Assembly: GCA_014728875.1 (NCBI GenBank)
Contig: WJKV01000098.1
Coordinates: 1-26,888 of the forward strand
Length of the DNA: 26,888 bases
Direction: 5' to 3'
Origin: Candidatus Woesearchaeota archaeon
GTDB taxonomy: Archaea; Nanobdellota; Nanobdellia; Woesearchaeales; WJKV01
This document shows, piece by piece, positions 7,434-14,453 of this stretch. Within the stretch, counting starts at the first letter, position 1. The number at the start of each line of letters is the position of its first letter. The translations under genes were made by a program, and so were the position numbers. The notes beneath the pieces were generated by a model. The model saw only the letters and a program-made list of their open reading frames with translations, had not been told where the DNA came from and did no database searches.

Positions 7434-7871
7434 ATGAAAATAACAAGTCCTGCTTTTGAAGATGGAAAGGCAATACCTGCAGAATATACCTGCAAAGGAT
7501 CAGATATTTCTCCTGAACTGAATTTTGAAGAAGTCCCTGAAGAGGCAAAGAGCCTCGCATTGGTGATGGACGATCCTGACGCACCGATGGGAACCTGGGA
7601 CCATTGGGTTGTTTTCAATATTCCTGCGACTGCAACAAAAGTTGCAAAGGGAACAGAGCCAGAAGGAGTAGCAGGCAAGAACAGCTGGGACAAGACAGGC
7701 TACGGCGGTCCCTGCCCTCCGTCCGGAACGCACAGGTATTATTTCAAGCTGTACGCGCTTGACGCAGAACTGAATCTTGCGCAGGGCGCGACAAAAGCAG
7801 AATTGATGAAAGCAATGCAAGGGCATATAATCGCAGAAGCCCGGTTGATGGGAACATTCAGCAAGGATTAA
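7434..7871 (+). CDS. YbhB/YbcL family (PEBP, Raf kinase inhibitor-like) protein
   Basis: A 145-residue protein of the prokaryotic phosphatidylethanolamine-binding protein family. It has the family start MKITSPAFEDG, the ligand-pocket motifs DDPDAPMG and WDHWVVFNIP, and GGPCPPSGTHRYYFKLYALD. The cellular role is poorly defined; binding of small anionic ligands is assumed. I chose the ATG at 7434 because GGAGGT (7421-7426) lies seven bases before it and because family members begin at this point; an in-frame ATG at 7419 would add five residues. It converges on a small minus-strand gene three bases away. Confidence 0.9.
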   Translation: MKITSPAFEDGKAIPAEYTCKGSDISPELNFEEVPEEAKSLALVMDDPDAPMGTWDHWVVFNIPATATKVAKGTEPEGVAGKNSWDKTGYGGPCPPSGTHRYYFKLYALDAELNLAQGATKAELMKAMQGHIIAEARLMGTFSKD

Positions 7872-7874
7872 GAT

Positions 7875-8087
7875 TCACATCAATTCCCTTGCGGCATAAT
7901 GGGTTCCGATAAGTATAGCTAAACCTATTGCAACAGAAATCCAGAGGCTCAGTTCATAATTGTTCGGGAAAAGATATTCATCCATCAGGCCCCAGATCCC
8001 TCTCCATAATGAGATGACTGCGACTGCAATGATTATCGCAAAGACTGTCTGATGGTGCGATTTCATCTTTCTGATTCTGTCGAACAT
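7875..8087 (-). CDS. Small two-helix membrane protein
   Basis: A 70-residue protein with a basic start (FDRIRKMKSHH) and two hydrophobic helices, about residues 15-33 and 48-65, separated by WGLMDEYLFPNNYELS. The short loop with LMDxYLFP between two helices is a pattern I associate with a widespread uncharacterised family, but no function is known to me. It starts 21 bases after the stop of the 162-residue gene upstream, so the two are probably cotranscribed. Confidence 0.7.
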   Translation of the reverse strand: MFDRIRKMKSHHQTVFAIIIAVAVISLWRGIWGLMDEYLFPNNYELSLWISVAIGLAILIGTHYAARELM

Positions 8088-8108
8088 GAGAATAAATAGA
8101 AAGAATTC

Positions 8109-8597
8109 TTATTTAAATCTATCTCTGCTGTAGGAACTGTTTTCGTCATCAGGCGCATTGACATATAATCGTATCTGCGTGTGTTCTGCCCACATTGGCT
8201 GCGGGCCGAGAAGGCCGGCAACATACGCTCTCATTTTCTCTTTCAGCGGTTCATCCGGCATTCGAGCCGGGTCATCGTCTCCAGATAGAAACCATGCTCC
8301 CTTGTTGCCTGTTTCAGACAGCTCAAAAGTGAAAACGAAATTTTCACCATTAACGATGTAAACTGCAGGCCCCTCTTCTGGCTGGTTGACGATTATGCGG
8401 TACTGGCCTGTGTATACAAGCTTTTCAAGAAATCTTGCCCTTGTATTTTCTTTTCTTCTGCTAAAAGGCGCAACTGCAACTTTTCCATCTTCCACAAACA
8501 GTCCTTCTCCATCCCCTATGCTCTGCAGCATAGGAAACAAATCAGCCAAGTCAGTGCATTTGCGGACATTGTGGTTTGGTGCTGGCGGAAGTGTCAT
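8109..8597 (-). CDS. Hypothetical protein, 162 residues
   Basis: I do not recognise a family. The protein looks soluble, has no signal peptide, and alternates charged and aromatic residues as a compact alpha/beta domain might (VYTGQYRIIV, GPAVYIVNGENFVFTFEL, GAWFLSGDDDP). The ATG has no ribosome site; a TATA-like ATTTTATATATTC (about 8622-8634, minus strand) lies roughly 25-37 bases upstream, which would make a leaderless or nearly leaderless transcript. It is followed by the two-helix membrane protein gene. Confidence 0.65.
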   Translation of the reverse strand: MTLPPAPNHNVRKCTDLADLFPMLQSIGDGEGLFVEDGKVAVAPFSRRKENTRARFLEKLVYTGQYRIIVNQPEEGPAVYIVNGENFVFTFELSETGNKGAWFLSGDDDPARMPDEPLKEKMRAYVAGLLGPQPMWAEHTQIRLYVNAPDDENSSYSRDRFK

Positions 8598-8657
8598 TTT
8601 TATCTTATAGAGATAATCTTTGAATATATAAAATTATCAATAATCCTATAGAAAAGT

Positions 8658-8722
8658 AAAAAAGGGGTTTCCTGAACCTGGTGAGGAAACTATTCAGGAT
8701 ACCCCCAATATTAGACAAGACT
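8658..8722 (-). ncRNA. Candidate small RNA with terminator-like hairpin
   Basis: Read on the minus strand, GGGGTATCCTGAA (8705-8693) can pair with TTCAGGAAACCCC (8676-8664), a 13-base stem with one mismatch, and the stem is followed directly by six T (8663-8658). A nested alternative uses GTTTCCT (8690-8684) with AGGAAAC (8673-8667). About 25-30 bases before 8722 lies a TATA-like ATATTTAAATA (about 8745-8755). Promoter, strong stem and T-tract together suggest a short transcript of roughly 65 bases. It lies in the 268-base gap between two divergent genes, which contains no ORF I would support. The 5' end is an estimate. Confidence 0.4.
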
Positions 8723-8785
8723 GATTATATTTTAGGAGTGCTTCTATTTAAATATTTTGATTTCTTCCATCGGAAAGCATACCTC

Positions 8786-8805
8786 AGTATACAAAAAAGT
8801 ATACT
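8786..8805. promoter_or_regulatory. Possible operator, 7+7 dyad
   Basis: AGTATAC and GTATACT form a perfect inverted repeat separated by six A residues. It ends 13 bases before the TATA box of the surface-protein operon, a position where archaeal activators or repressors bind. The regulator is unknown. Confidence 0.45.
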
Positions 8806-8818
8806 AAACATCAAAACG

Positions 8819-8827
8819 TATATAAAT
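8819..8827 (+). promoter_or_regulatory. TATA box for the surface-protein operon
   Basis: TATATAAAT lies 39-47 bases before the ATG at 8866. Initiation near 8847 would leave a short leader carrying the ribosome site AGGAGTG (8852-8858), seven bases before the ATG. Confidence 0.6.
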
Positions 8828-8865
8828 CATTTGTGCTTTTAAATGAAAAGAAGGAGTGTTGAGAG

Positions 8866-9858
8866 ATGGCTTGGAAAAGAGGTGAGGCGGAAGAAGGTTC
8901 TATATTAAGCAGATTTAAGGCTAGATTAAGGAATACTTTTGTTTTTGATTATATCTCTGAGAATCCAAGTATAAACAAGCATAGAAAGCTATATAAAACT
9001 CATTTAAAAGCTGAAAAATCCAGCAGATTGAAGAAATTTCTGGAAAACAAAAGAAATAAAGCGATCCTTCTTACGTTGGTTGTATTGCTTGCGGTCGGAG
9101 TGCCTGCTCTCATCTACAATGAGGGTCTCGGTGCAGCCATATTCGAACCAGAAATCAAAAGCAACAGGATCGAGACATCGATGCCCTCTGCAATAGGCGA
9201 TGATGATCCTGGTGCAGGGAAAGGCGTCTCATTACCTGAGATACCAGGCGCAGATGAAGATACAGCAGATGAAGAAGAGAGCGCAGATGAACCAGAAATT
9301 AATCCTGAAGGGCCTCCACAAGAAACAATAACAGATACAGGTTTTGGCAAGGGAACAAACAGGGGGAGCAGCAGCACATCAGGAAGCCATGGAAATGACA
9401 ATCCTTCGGCAGATCTAGGAAACATGTTCTTTGGTTCTTTCTTTGGAATTTTCAATTATTTCAAGAACGGCATAGAAGTTTTTGCAGAAGATACTTCATT
9501 TGATCATGATACCATTTTACAGATAAGAAAAAACAATCTGAAGCTTTTGGATATCGAAGCATTGTTTGAGAATGCAGATGTGAATATATCAGGTCTTGTT
9601 ATCGAACAAAATGAAACGCAAATTGCAGTCGACTTTTCCCAAATACCTTCTGGCCATGTGGGAGACACAGTCGCATTGTATCTGCCTGACAATGGAACAG
9701 GTTTGTATTTTTGCCGGAATATCACGACACTAAGCCAAGTTAATATGGCTTGTCCAAACGCGGTTGTTTTCAATCAAACAGAAATAGAAGCAGGAACAAC
9801 CAAAGCCGGAGTCACTGCCACCACAGACGGAACTTACTATAAAATTGAGTATAGCTAA
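8866..9858 (+). CDS. Membrane-anchored surface protein, unknown
   Basis: A 330-residue protein. The first 65 residues are basic and would be cytoplasmic; one membrane helix follows (about 66-84, AILLTLVVLLAVGVPALIY); the remainder would face outside. Residues 110-190 are an acidic, Ser/Gly/Pro-rich linker (GADEDTADEEESADEPE and a GSSSTSGSHG run). Residues about 190-330 look like a folded beta-rich domain with several N-glycosylation sequons (NIS, NET, NGT, NIT, NQT), consistent with export in archaea. Two cysteines (FCRN, ACPN) could form a disulfide. No known family is recognised. It is the first gene of a pair with the lipoprotein that starts one base after its stop. Confidence 0.7.
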   Translation: MAWKRGEAEEGSILSRFKARLRNTFVFDYISENPSINKHRKLYKTHLKAEKSSRLKKFLENKRNKAILLTLVVLLAVGVPALIYNEGLGAAIFEPEIKSNRIETSMPSAIGDDDPGAGKGVSLPEIPGADEDTADEEESADEPEINPEGPPQETITDTGFGKGTNRGSSSTSGSHGNDNPSADLGNMFFGSFFGIFNYFKNGIEVFAEDTSFDHDTILQIRKNNLKLLDIEALFENADVNISGLVIEQNETQIAVDFSQIPSGHVGDTVALYLPDNGTGLYFCRNITTLSQVNMACPNAVVFNQTEIEAGTTKAGVTATTDGTYYKIEYS

Positions 9859-9859
9859 A

Positions 9860-10813
9860 ATGAAATTAATCTATGTCTTATTCATGATACTTTGCATTGT
9901 TTTGATTACAGGCTGCCTTGTCACAGAAGAGCCTGAAACAGGAAGAGTCCAGGATGTTGAGAAAGAAAAGGCTGCTGAAGCCGAAGACAAGATAATGCTT
10001 CCGTCTCCTGGAGAAAAAGAAAAAGTAATTGTAGTGCAGGAGCCTGTCAAAGAGCCTGAGCCTGCTCCAGAGCCAGACATAGTCGTGATTGACGAGCCTG
10101 CACCAGAGCCGGAAAAAGAAGTTGTCGAGATTGCAGAGGAGCCAGAAGAGGATAGTGAGAAGCCTCTTCCTGCAGCACAGACAGAGCTGGCAGAGTTTGA
10201 TGCTGTTGAATACACAAGAGCAAAAGGAGGCTCTCCGACACAGATACTTGCAGGAAAAAGCGTGCTGAAACCGCATCTGATTGACACGATATATACGAAC
10301 AATGTTGTTGATTCGAGGGGCGAGTTCAGGATGAGTGTTGTTGACACGACCGACAAGGATTCTGACTTGTCCGGCGACCGGGTGGAAGATGTTTTCATCG
10401 AGTTCAGGTCAAAACAAGGAAATCAGTTCTATATACAAGAGATAAGGACAGGCAGGAAAGGCATCAAATTTCCGCACTTTGGAGGCATTGGCTTGAACAA
10501 GCTCGTCTATGGCGATACAGGAATAGACACTGAACTGAACCCCCAGACACTGGCATACATCACAGTATGGGGAAAGACCGATCTTTACAAGAACGGGCAT
10601 TTCTTTGCAGCTGATGTTCCTGTGCATGTCTCTGTAGTGCAGGGCTTCAGGGACGATGTCTCGCACAACATCACAGCTGTTGATGCTGCGAGCACAGAAG
10701 CGCACATCGTGATTCCCGGCATATACGGCATAGAAGAAAAAACAGTGATAGACGGACTGCCTGACCAATTCCTGCATGTGTATTTCGAGGATGTAAGCTT
10801 GTTCAAAGAATAA
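9860..10813 (+). CDS. Secreted lipoprotein with Pro/Glu-rich linker, unknown domain
   Basis: A 317-residue lipoprotein. The signal ends with the lipobox LITGC, putting the lipid on C19. Residues about 50-115 are a Pro/Glu/Ala-rich spacer with EPEPAPEPD and EPAPEPEKE repeats, which would hold the C-terminal domain away from the membrane. The domain (about 115-317) has conserved-looking segments such as SVVDTTDKDSDLSGDRVEDVFIEF and VWGKTDLYKNGHFFAADVPVHV; I do not recognise it. The ATG at 9860 is preferred over the in-frame TTG at 9845 because it begins the signal peptide directly and lies one base after the previous stop. It converges on a signal peptidase gene seven bases away. Confidence 0.72.
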   Translation: MKLIYVLFMILCIVLITGCLVTEEPETGRVQDVEKEKAAEAEDKIMLPSPGEKEKVIVVQEPVKEPEPAPEPDIVVIDEPAPEPEKEVVEIAEEPEEDSEKPLPAAQTELAEFDAVEYTRAKGGSPTQILAGKSVLKPHLIDTIYTNNVVDSRGEFRMSVVDTTDKDSDLSGDRVEDVFIEFRSKQGNQFYIQEIRTGRKGIKFPHFGGIGLNKLVYGDTGIDTELNPQTLAYITVWGKTDLYKNGHFFAADVPVHVSVVQGFRDDVSHNITAVDAASTEAHIVIPGIYGIEEKTVIDGLPDQFLHVYFEDVSLFKE

Positions 10814-10820
10814 GCAATAA

Positions 10821-11342
10821 TCACCAGATCACAGCAACAAGGACTCCTTTTATCTGCTCGAACCTTATTCTTATACCGTCGTCAACATTGTTGTTGTCGC
10901 CTTTTGTTATGAAGTAATGTCCCTGTTCATCTGTTCCTATCTCGCGCACCCTGTGCACAACAACACCTTCAAAGTCTTCTGTCTGATAAGCAATAACATC
11001 ACCCACATTGATCTGTTCCGGCTTCTGCGGTTTAAGCTCTATGCCATGGGCGCCTATGTCAATCAAAGGGTCCATGCTGTTGGTGTCTGCGAACCTTGCC
11101 CATGCAGGATTGTCAAGATGGATCACGACCCTGTCTTTCAGGACTGTGATCTGCTCTTCCTTGATCCAGTCAGAAGGAGACGGGAGCTCCCGGCCTGAAA
11201 GAAGCACAGGATTGGGCCTGAGATCTGCTATCTGATCTGCCTGCTCTGTCTGCGAATTGAACCTGTACAATTCAAATCCTACAACAGAGACGCTTGCAAT
11301 GACAGAAACAACCAGCAATAATGCTATAATGAATAACTTCAC
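10821..11342 (-). CDS. Archaeal-type signal peptidase I
   Basis: A 173-residue membrane protease of family S26B. One N-terminal membrane anchor (about residues 2-23) is followed by the catalytic serine S89 in the TNSMDP motif, then GDVIAYQ, H130 in VVHRV (the histidine that replaces the bacterial lysine) and D149/D154 in FITKGDNN and DDG. It removes signal peptides from exported proteins on the outer face of the membrane. The start is GTG at 11342, preceded by GGGGG(A)A about six bases upstream. It is convergent with the surface-protein operon, whose products would need export; a functional link is only inferred. Confidence 0.88.
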   Translation of the reverse strand: MKLFIIALLLVVSVIASVSVVGFELYRFNSQTEQADQIADLRPNPVLLSGRELPSPSDWIKEEQITVLKDRVVIHLDNPAWARFADTNSMDPLIDIGAHGIELKPQKPEQINVGDVIAYQTEDFEGVVVHRVREIGTDEQGHYFITKGDNNNVDDGIRIRFEQIKGVLVAVIW

Positions 11343-11444
11343 CTTAATTCCCCCAATCGTAAGTACTTAAAAGTAGTATCAATATTTAAATCTAGCGAAA
11401 TTTATTTATAAATAATATAAAGAGAAGGTATTTTATTAAATAAA

Positions 11445-11470
11445 TTTATATATTCCGCTTTAAACAGCGG
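11445..11470 (+). promoter_or_regulatory. TATA box with overlapping inverted repeat
   Basis: TTTATATAT (11445-11453) lies about 23-31 bases before the ATG at 11476, implying a leaderless start. Between them CCGCT (11455-11459) and AGCGG (11466-11470) form a 5+5 inverted repeat that would cover the region just before the transcription start and could be an operator. Confidence 0.45.
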
Positions 11471-11475
11471 TCAAT

Positions 11476-12735
11476 ATGAATCATCATTTTGAGCTCAAGA
11501 ATCAGGATCTGGTGAAACTCAATGGCATGTTCTTCCAGTTCACCAGGATGTATGCTGATTATGCAAACAGCATCTATAATCCGCACGCTTTCAAGGTCAT
11601 GATGGAGGCGCACAACCAGATACTGGAGTTTGCGCAGAACATCAGGCCTGAAGATGAGTTTGACAAGCTGTTTCTGAGGCACATCATGTGCGGGCTGAAT
11701 GCACAGGCTGTCTTTGCTGATTATTTTTCCAATCCAGAAACAAAGTACACAATACAGGAAGTCATCGCGACAATGCACGGTCCAGGAACATTGAATCTTA
11801 TGGAAAAAAACATCAAGAGGATGCCTTTCAGGAAGCAGTGGGAAAGGATACAACTGCTGAACTTTCTCAGGCCGAGGTTTGTCAGGAACGACACGCCAGA
11901 GGCAAGAAGCATGATTGAGAAGATGATCCCTAAGTTCAAGAAGAACATCCTGAAACTGGGTGTTGAGAACGGTTTCATACCAAAGAAATATGATTTCGAG
12001 CTTGTGCTGCTTCCTCCTTATGGCGAGGAAAGAAGCAATTTCAGGGCAGAATTGAACAGGCTGGAATTGAGCAGCAAGAGTTTTCTTTGCATAAGGGATC
12101 CTGCAAAATACAGGATACAGCCTGCGCTTGCCTATTTGGAAGCATCGCACGAATTGCTTGGGCATGGAGGGCACATGCAGTTCAGCCTTCAGTTTCCAAG
12201 CACGCTTCATCTGGGCAGTTTCGGCGTCTACCACATGGCGAACAAATGCGTGACAGAAGGTGTTGCAATGGACAGGGAGAAATGGGGCATAGAATACATA
12301 AAAGAGAACAAGGACAAGCTTGAGCTCTCTGATGCAGAACTGAAGAGCGTGATACTGAACAATGAAGTGAGGAATGCAGAGCTCGCGATATATCCGCATT
12401 ATTCTATCCTGAAAGAAAGAGAACTGAAAGAGAAGGGATTCGACATGCAGAAGTATCTTAAAGAGAACGGGTTCCCATATTTCTTCTGGAAAGACACGAG
12501 GTGGCAGCCTGCGATCAATATTGTGCAGGCAATGTTCGAGCTTGCGTATATTGCAGGCGATGAACTGGTAAAGAATGTGAGGGAAAGAATAGAAAAGGAA
12601 TTCGGCGCCGAATTTGTCGCGCTGAATCAGGCCCATATCAATGAAGCGCTCGCGTCCGGCTGCTGGGCATGGGAAGTTTATCCTGATTTTGTAATCTGGT
12701 ATCTAAAGAATGTCAAGAAAGAGCAAACGCAATAG
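11476..12735 (+). CDS. Putative zinc metallopeptidase, DUF885-like
   Basis: A 419-residue, mainly helical cytoplasmic protein. Its central motif is H225-E-L-L-G-H230-G-G-H233-M-Q, and 28 residues beyond H233 comes E261 in TEGVAMDREKWG. DUF885-family enzymes carry HEAxPGHHxQ followed by EGWALYxE, so order, spacing and flanking residues match, although the histidine spacing here differs. I infer a gluzincin-type zinc peptidase with two histidines and E261 as possible metal ligands and E226 as catalytic base. Substrate and exact family are uncertain. Its last 26 bases overlap the metallophosphoesterase gene. Confidence 0.6.
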   Translation: MNHHFELKNQDLVKLNGMFFQFTRMYADYANSIYNPHAFKVMMEAHNQILEFAQNIRPEDEFDKLFLRHIMCGLNAQAVFADYFSNPETKYTIQEVIATMHGPGTLNLMEKNIKRMPFRKQWERIQLLNFLRPRFVRNDTPEARSMIEKMIPKFKKNILKLGVENGFIPKKYDFELVLLPPYGEERSNFRAELNRLELSSKSFLCIRDPAKYRIQPALAYLEASHELLGHGGHMQFSLQFPSTLHLGSFGVYHMANKCVTEGVAMDREKWGIEYIKENKDKLELSDAELKSVILNNEVRNAELAIYPHYSILKERELKEKGFDMQKYLKENGFPYFFWKDTRWQPAINIVQAMFELAYIAGDELVKNVRERIEKEFGAEFVALNQAHINEALASGCWAWEVYPDFVIWYLKNVKKEQTQ

Positions 12736-13735
12736 AAAGCATAGCAAAAAAAAGAGGCAAAAGAAAACAGAGCTGAAAAAGATAGGTGTAGTCTCTGACC
12801 TGCACGGCAATATTAGTGCAGCAAGAAATTTTGCAAAATATTTTCTAAAGCACCCTGTCGATGCTGTGGTCTTGAACGGCGACCTGAGCGAGATAGGTGA
12901 AGAAGACAGTGTAAAAGACATTGTCTTGTGCTTCAAGAAATTGAAATGCCCTGTCTATGTGATTCCGGGCAGCCATGAATCGTGGAAGCAGTACAGGAAG
13001 CTTAAGAGGATAAAGAAGAACAACATAATCGACTGCTTCAAGATGTCAAACAGGAAAAAGAAGCTTGACAGCTATGATCTTGTTTTCATGCCGGGCAGTG
13101 ATTTTCTTTCACACAATGCAGATTTCAAGATGCTTTCAGGAAGGAAAGAGCTCGAGGATGCAGAGTACATCTATGAAAGATATGAACGGCGAACCCTGAA
13201 ATTCAGTTTTATCGAGGATCTTTTCAATCTTGTTAAAAATCCTGAGAAAACCATTGTTGTCAGCCATGTGCCGCCTTTGTTCAGGAAAGGGAATGCTATC
13301 TATGTTGCAAAATTTGTCAAGATTCCGCGTAAGTTCAAGATAAAAGAAAAGGACCTTGAAAAGAGCGACCTCATCCTGAACATGTTCCTGCGCGAAGGAC
13401 CTGTTGTAGAAAAATCTGACCAGAGCCTGATAACCCTGGACATGGCAAAAGAACTGAGAAAGTTCAAATATCCTGCGAAGATATACAAGGCCAATAGGGG
13501 AAACAAGAATCTTGCAAAAGCAATAAAGATGCTGAAAGTCACAAAGATGATTTGCGGGCATTTCCACGAGAGCGGAAGCAAAGGCTGCGATTCAGACGGA
13601 AAGTATGTCTCTCCTAACAAAAAAGTGAAAAGCCTATTCTATAATTCAGGCCCCGGCTTTGAAGGTTTGGGCGGGATCTATTTCATCCACGACGGAAAAG
13701 TAAGCTATAGAAACATAAAAGTCAAGTGGAAATAG
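12710..13735 (+). CDS. Calcineurin-like metallophosphoesterase
   Basis: A 341-residue protein. The first 22 residues are almost all Lys/Arg/Ser, a likely nucleic-acid or surface contact. The phosphoesterase motifs are D30-L-H32-G, G57-D58-L-S-E, SHVPP with H186, and G-H284-F-H286. The usual GNH(D/E) motif reads G87-S88-H89-E90, with serine in place of the metal-bridging asparagine. A helical insert separates about residues 95-180. Enzymes of this fold act on phosphodiesters, nucleotides or phosphoproteins. The start lies 26 bases inside the preceding gene with no clear ribosome site; translation coupling is likely. Confidence 0.82.
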   Translation: MSRKSKRNRKHSKKKRQKKTELKKIGVVSDLHGNISAARNFAKYFLKHPVDAVVLNGDLSEIGEEDSVKDIVLCFKKLKCPVYVIPGSHESWKQYRKLKRIKKNNIIDCFKMSNRKKKLDSYDLVFMPGSDFLSHNADFKMLSGRKELEDAEYIYERYERRTLKFSFIEDLFNLVKNPEKTIVVSHVPPLFRKGNAIYVAKFVKIPRKFKIKEKDLEKSDLILNMFLREGPVVEKSDQSLITLDMAKELRKFKYPAKIYKANRGNKNLAKAIKMLKVTKMICGHFHESGSKGCDSDGKYVSPNKKVKSLFYNSGPGFEGLGGIYFIHDGKVSYRNIKVKWK

Positions 13736-13752
13736 CATAAGCGGCACTAATT

Positions 13753-13766
13753 TGTTTAAATAAACA
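13753..13766. promoter_or_regulatory. Small dyad before the 12-cysteine gene
   Basis: TGTTTA and TAAACA form an inverted repeat around AA. A TATA-like CTTTTAATA follows at about 13772-13780, 25-33 bases before the ATG at 13805. In so AT-rich a spacer the dyad may be chance. Confidence 0.25.
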
Positions 13767-13804
13767 GTAAGCTTTTAATACCATTTCTTTCGACAAGTCC
13801 TATT

Positions 13805-14272
13805 ATGGCTTATAGAAAAACAAGTCTGTGCCAGCTTGATGATCTGAGCTGCTTCGGCTGCTGCGGTTATGATTACAGCAGTCCAAAGGTTGTCACAGAA
13901 GGGATAGAGAAAAACACGATAGAGTGCCAGCAGTGCAGGACGCACAAGGAATTCGCAAGCAGGCCAAGGGCCGGACAAAGAAGATGGTGCGGTGTCTGCA
14001 GGAATGTCATCTTCATAAGAGACAAGAAGGGCAAATTAAGAGTGTGCTGTCCTCTGCATCCGAAGATGAACAAAGGGAAAGAGATGAGAAAGAAGCAGGA
14101 CTGCCTGATCAATTATCTCTGCAAGACTGCAGTCGCATTCAACAGCTGGAGCAAGAAAAAACAGGAAAGATTCCTTAAATTTCTCAAGTCAAAAAAACTG
14201 GACAGCATTACCTATTCCATCGGAATGGACAGCGACAAATGGCTGAAAGAATTCGAAGAGCTTGAATTCTGA
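13805..14272 (+). CDS. Cysteine-rich, probably metal-binding protein
   Basis: A 155-residue protein with 12 cysteines, all in the first 106 residues: C9, C16, C19-C20, C41-x2-C44, C62-x2-C65, C81-C82 (followed by PLHP with H85), C100 and C106. The arrangement suggests two or three zinc sites or an iron-sulfur cluster. The C-terminal third is helical and basic (NSWSKKKQERFLKFLKSKK). I do not recognise the family. The promoter spacing suggests a leaderless transcript, so the ATG at 13805 is secure. Confidence 0.72.
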   Translation: MAYRKTSLCQLDDLSCFGCCGYDYSSPKVVTEGIEKNTIECQQCRTHKEFASRPRAGQRRWCGVCRNVIFIRDKKGKLRVCCPLHPKMNKGKEMRKKQDCLINYLCKTAVAFNSWSKKKQERFLKFLKSKKLDSITYSIGMDSDKWLKEFEELEF

Positions 14273-14310
14273 ACATCTTCTATTATCATTTTAAATCGCT
14301 TGAGAAATGC

Positions 14311-14319
14311 TTATATATT
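14311..14319 (+). promoter_or_regulatory. TATA box upstream of the DnaB-like gene
   Basis: TTATATATT would start transcription near 14340, about 115 bases before the DnaB-like gene and exactly at a small ORF. A second, weaker TATA (CTTATAAAT, about 14421-14429) lies 25-33 bases before the helicase-like ATG. Confidence 0.5.
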
Positions 14320-14340
14320 CGAGGTCTTCTGAAATAGCAT

Positions 14341-14406
14341 ATGGGGTCCTTCATTTGTAAGACTTTTCTACAACCCTGGCAATTACTCGTTCAGCAACTT
14401 TTCTAA
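14341..14406 (+). CDS. Possible leaderless small ORF, 21 residues
   Basis: An ATG lies 22-30 bases after the TATA box at 14311 and opens 21 codons (MGSFICKTFLQPW...) ending in TAA at 14404-14406. The product would be short and hydrophobic. It may be a real small gene, a leader peptide of the helicase-like gene, or a chance ORF in an untranslated leader; a weak TTGTA/TACAA hairpin lies within it. Confidence 0.2.
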   Translation: MGSFICKTFLQPWQLLVQQLF

Positions 14407-14453
14407 TATTCCGGGGTAAATCTTATAAATGCACTGCAATAGGATGATGCGAA

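Noticed and set aside
9845..9859. TTG start for the lipoprotein
   Set aside because: An ATG one base after the previous stop gives a standard signal peptide; the TTG would overlap the upstream gene by 14 bases and add nothing.
11446..12636. 396-residue minus-strand open frame opposite the peptidase-like gene
   Set aside because: It is antisense to a gene with clear motifs, promoter and ribosomal context, and its translation is rich in Cys, His, Phe and Ile runs typical of a shadow frame.
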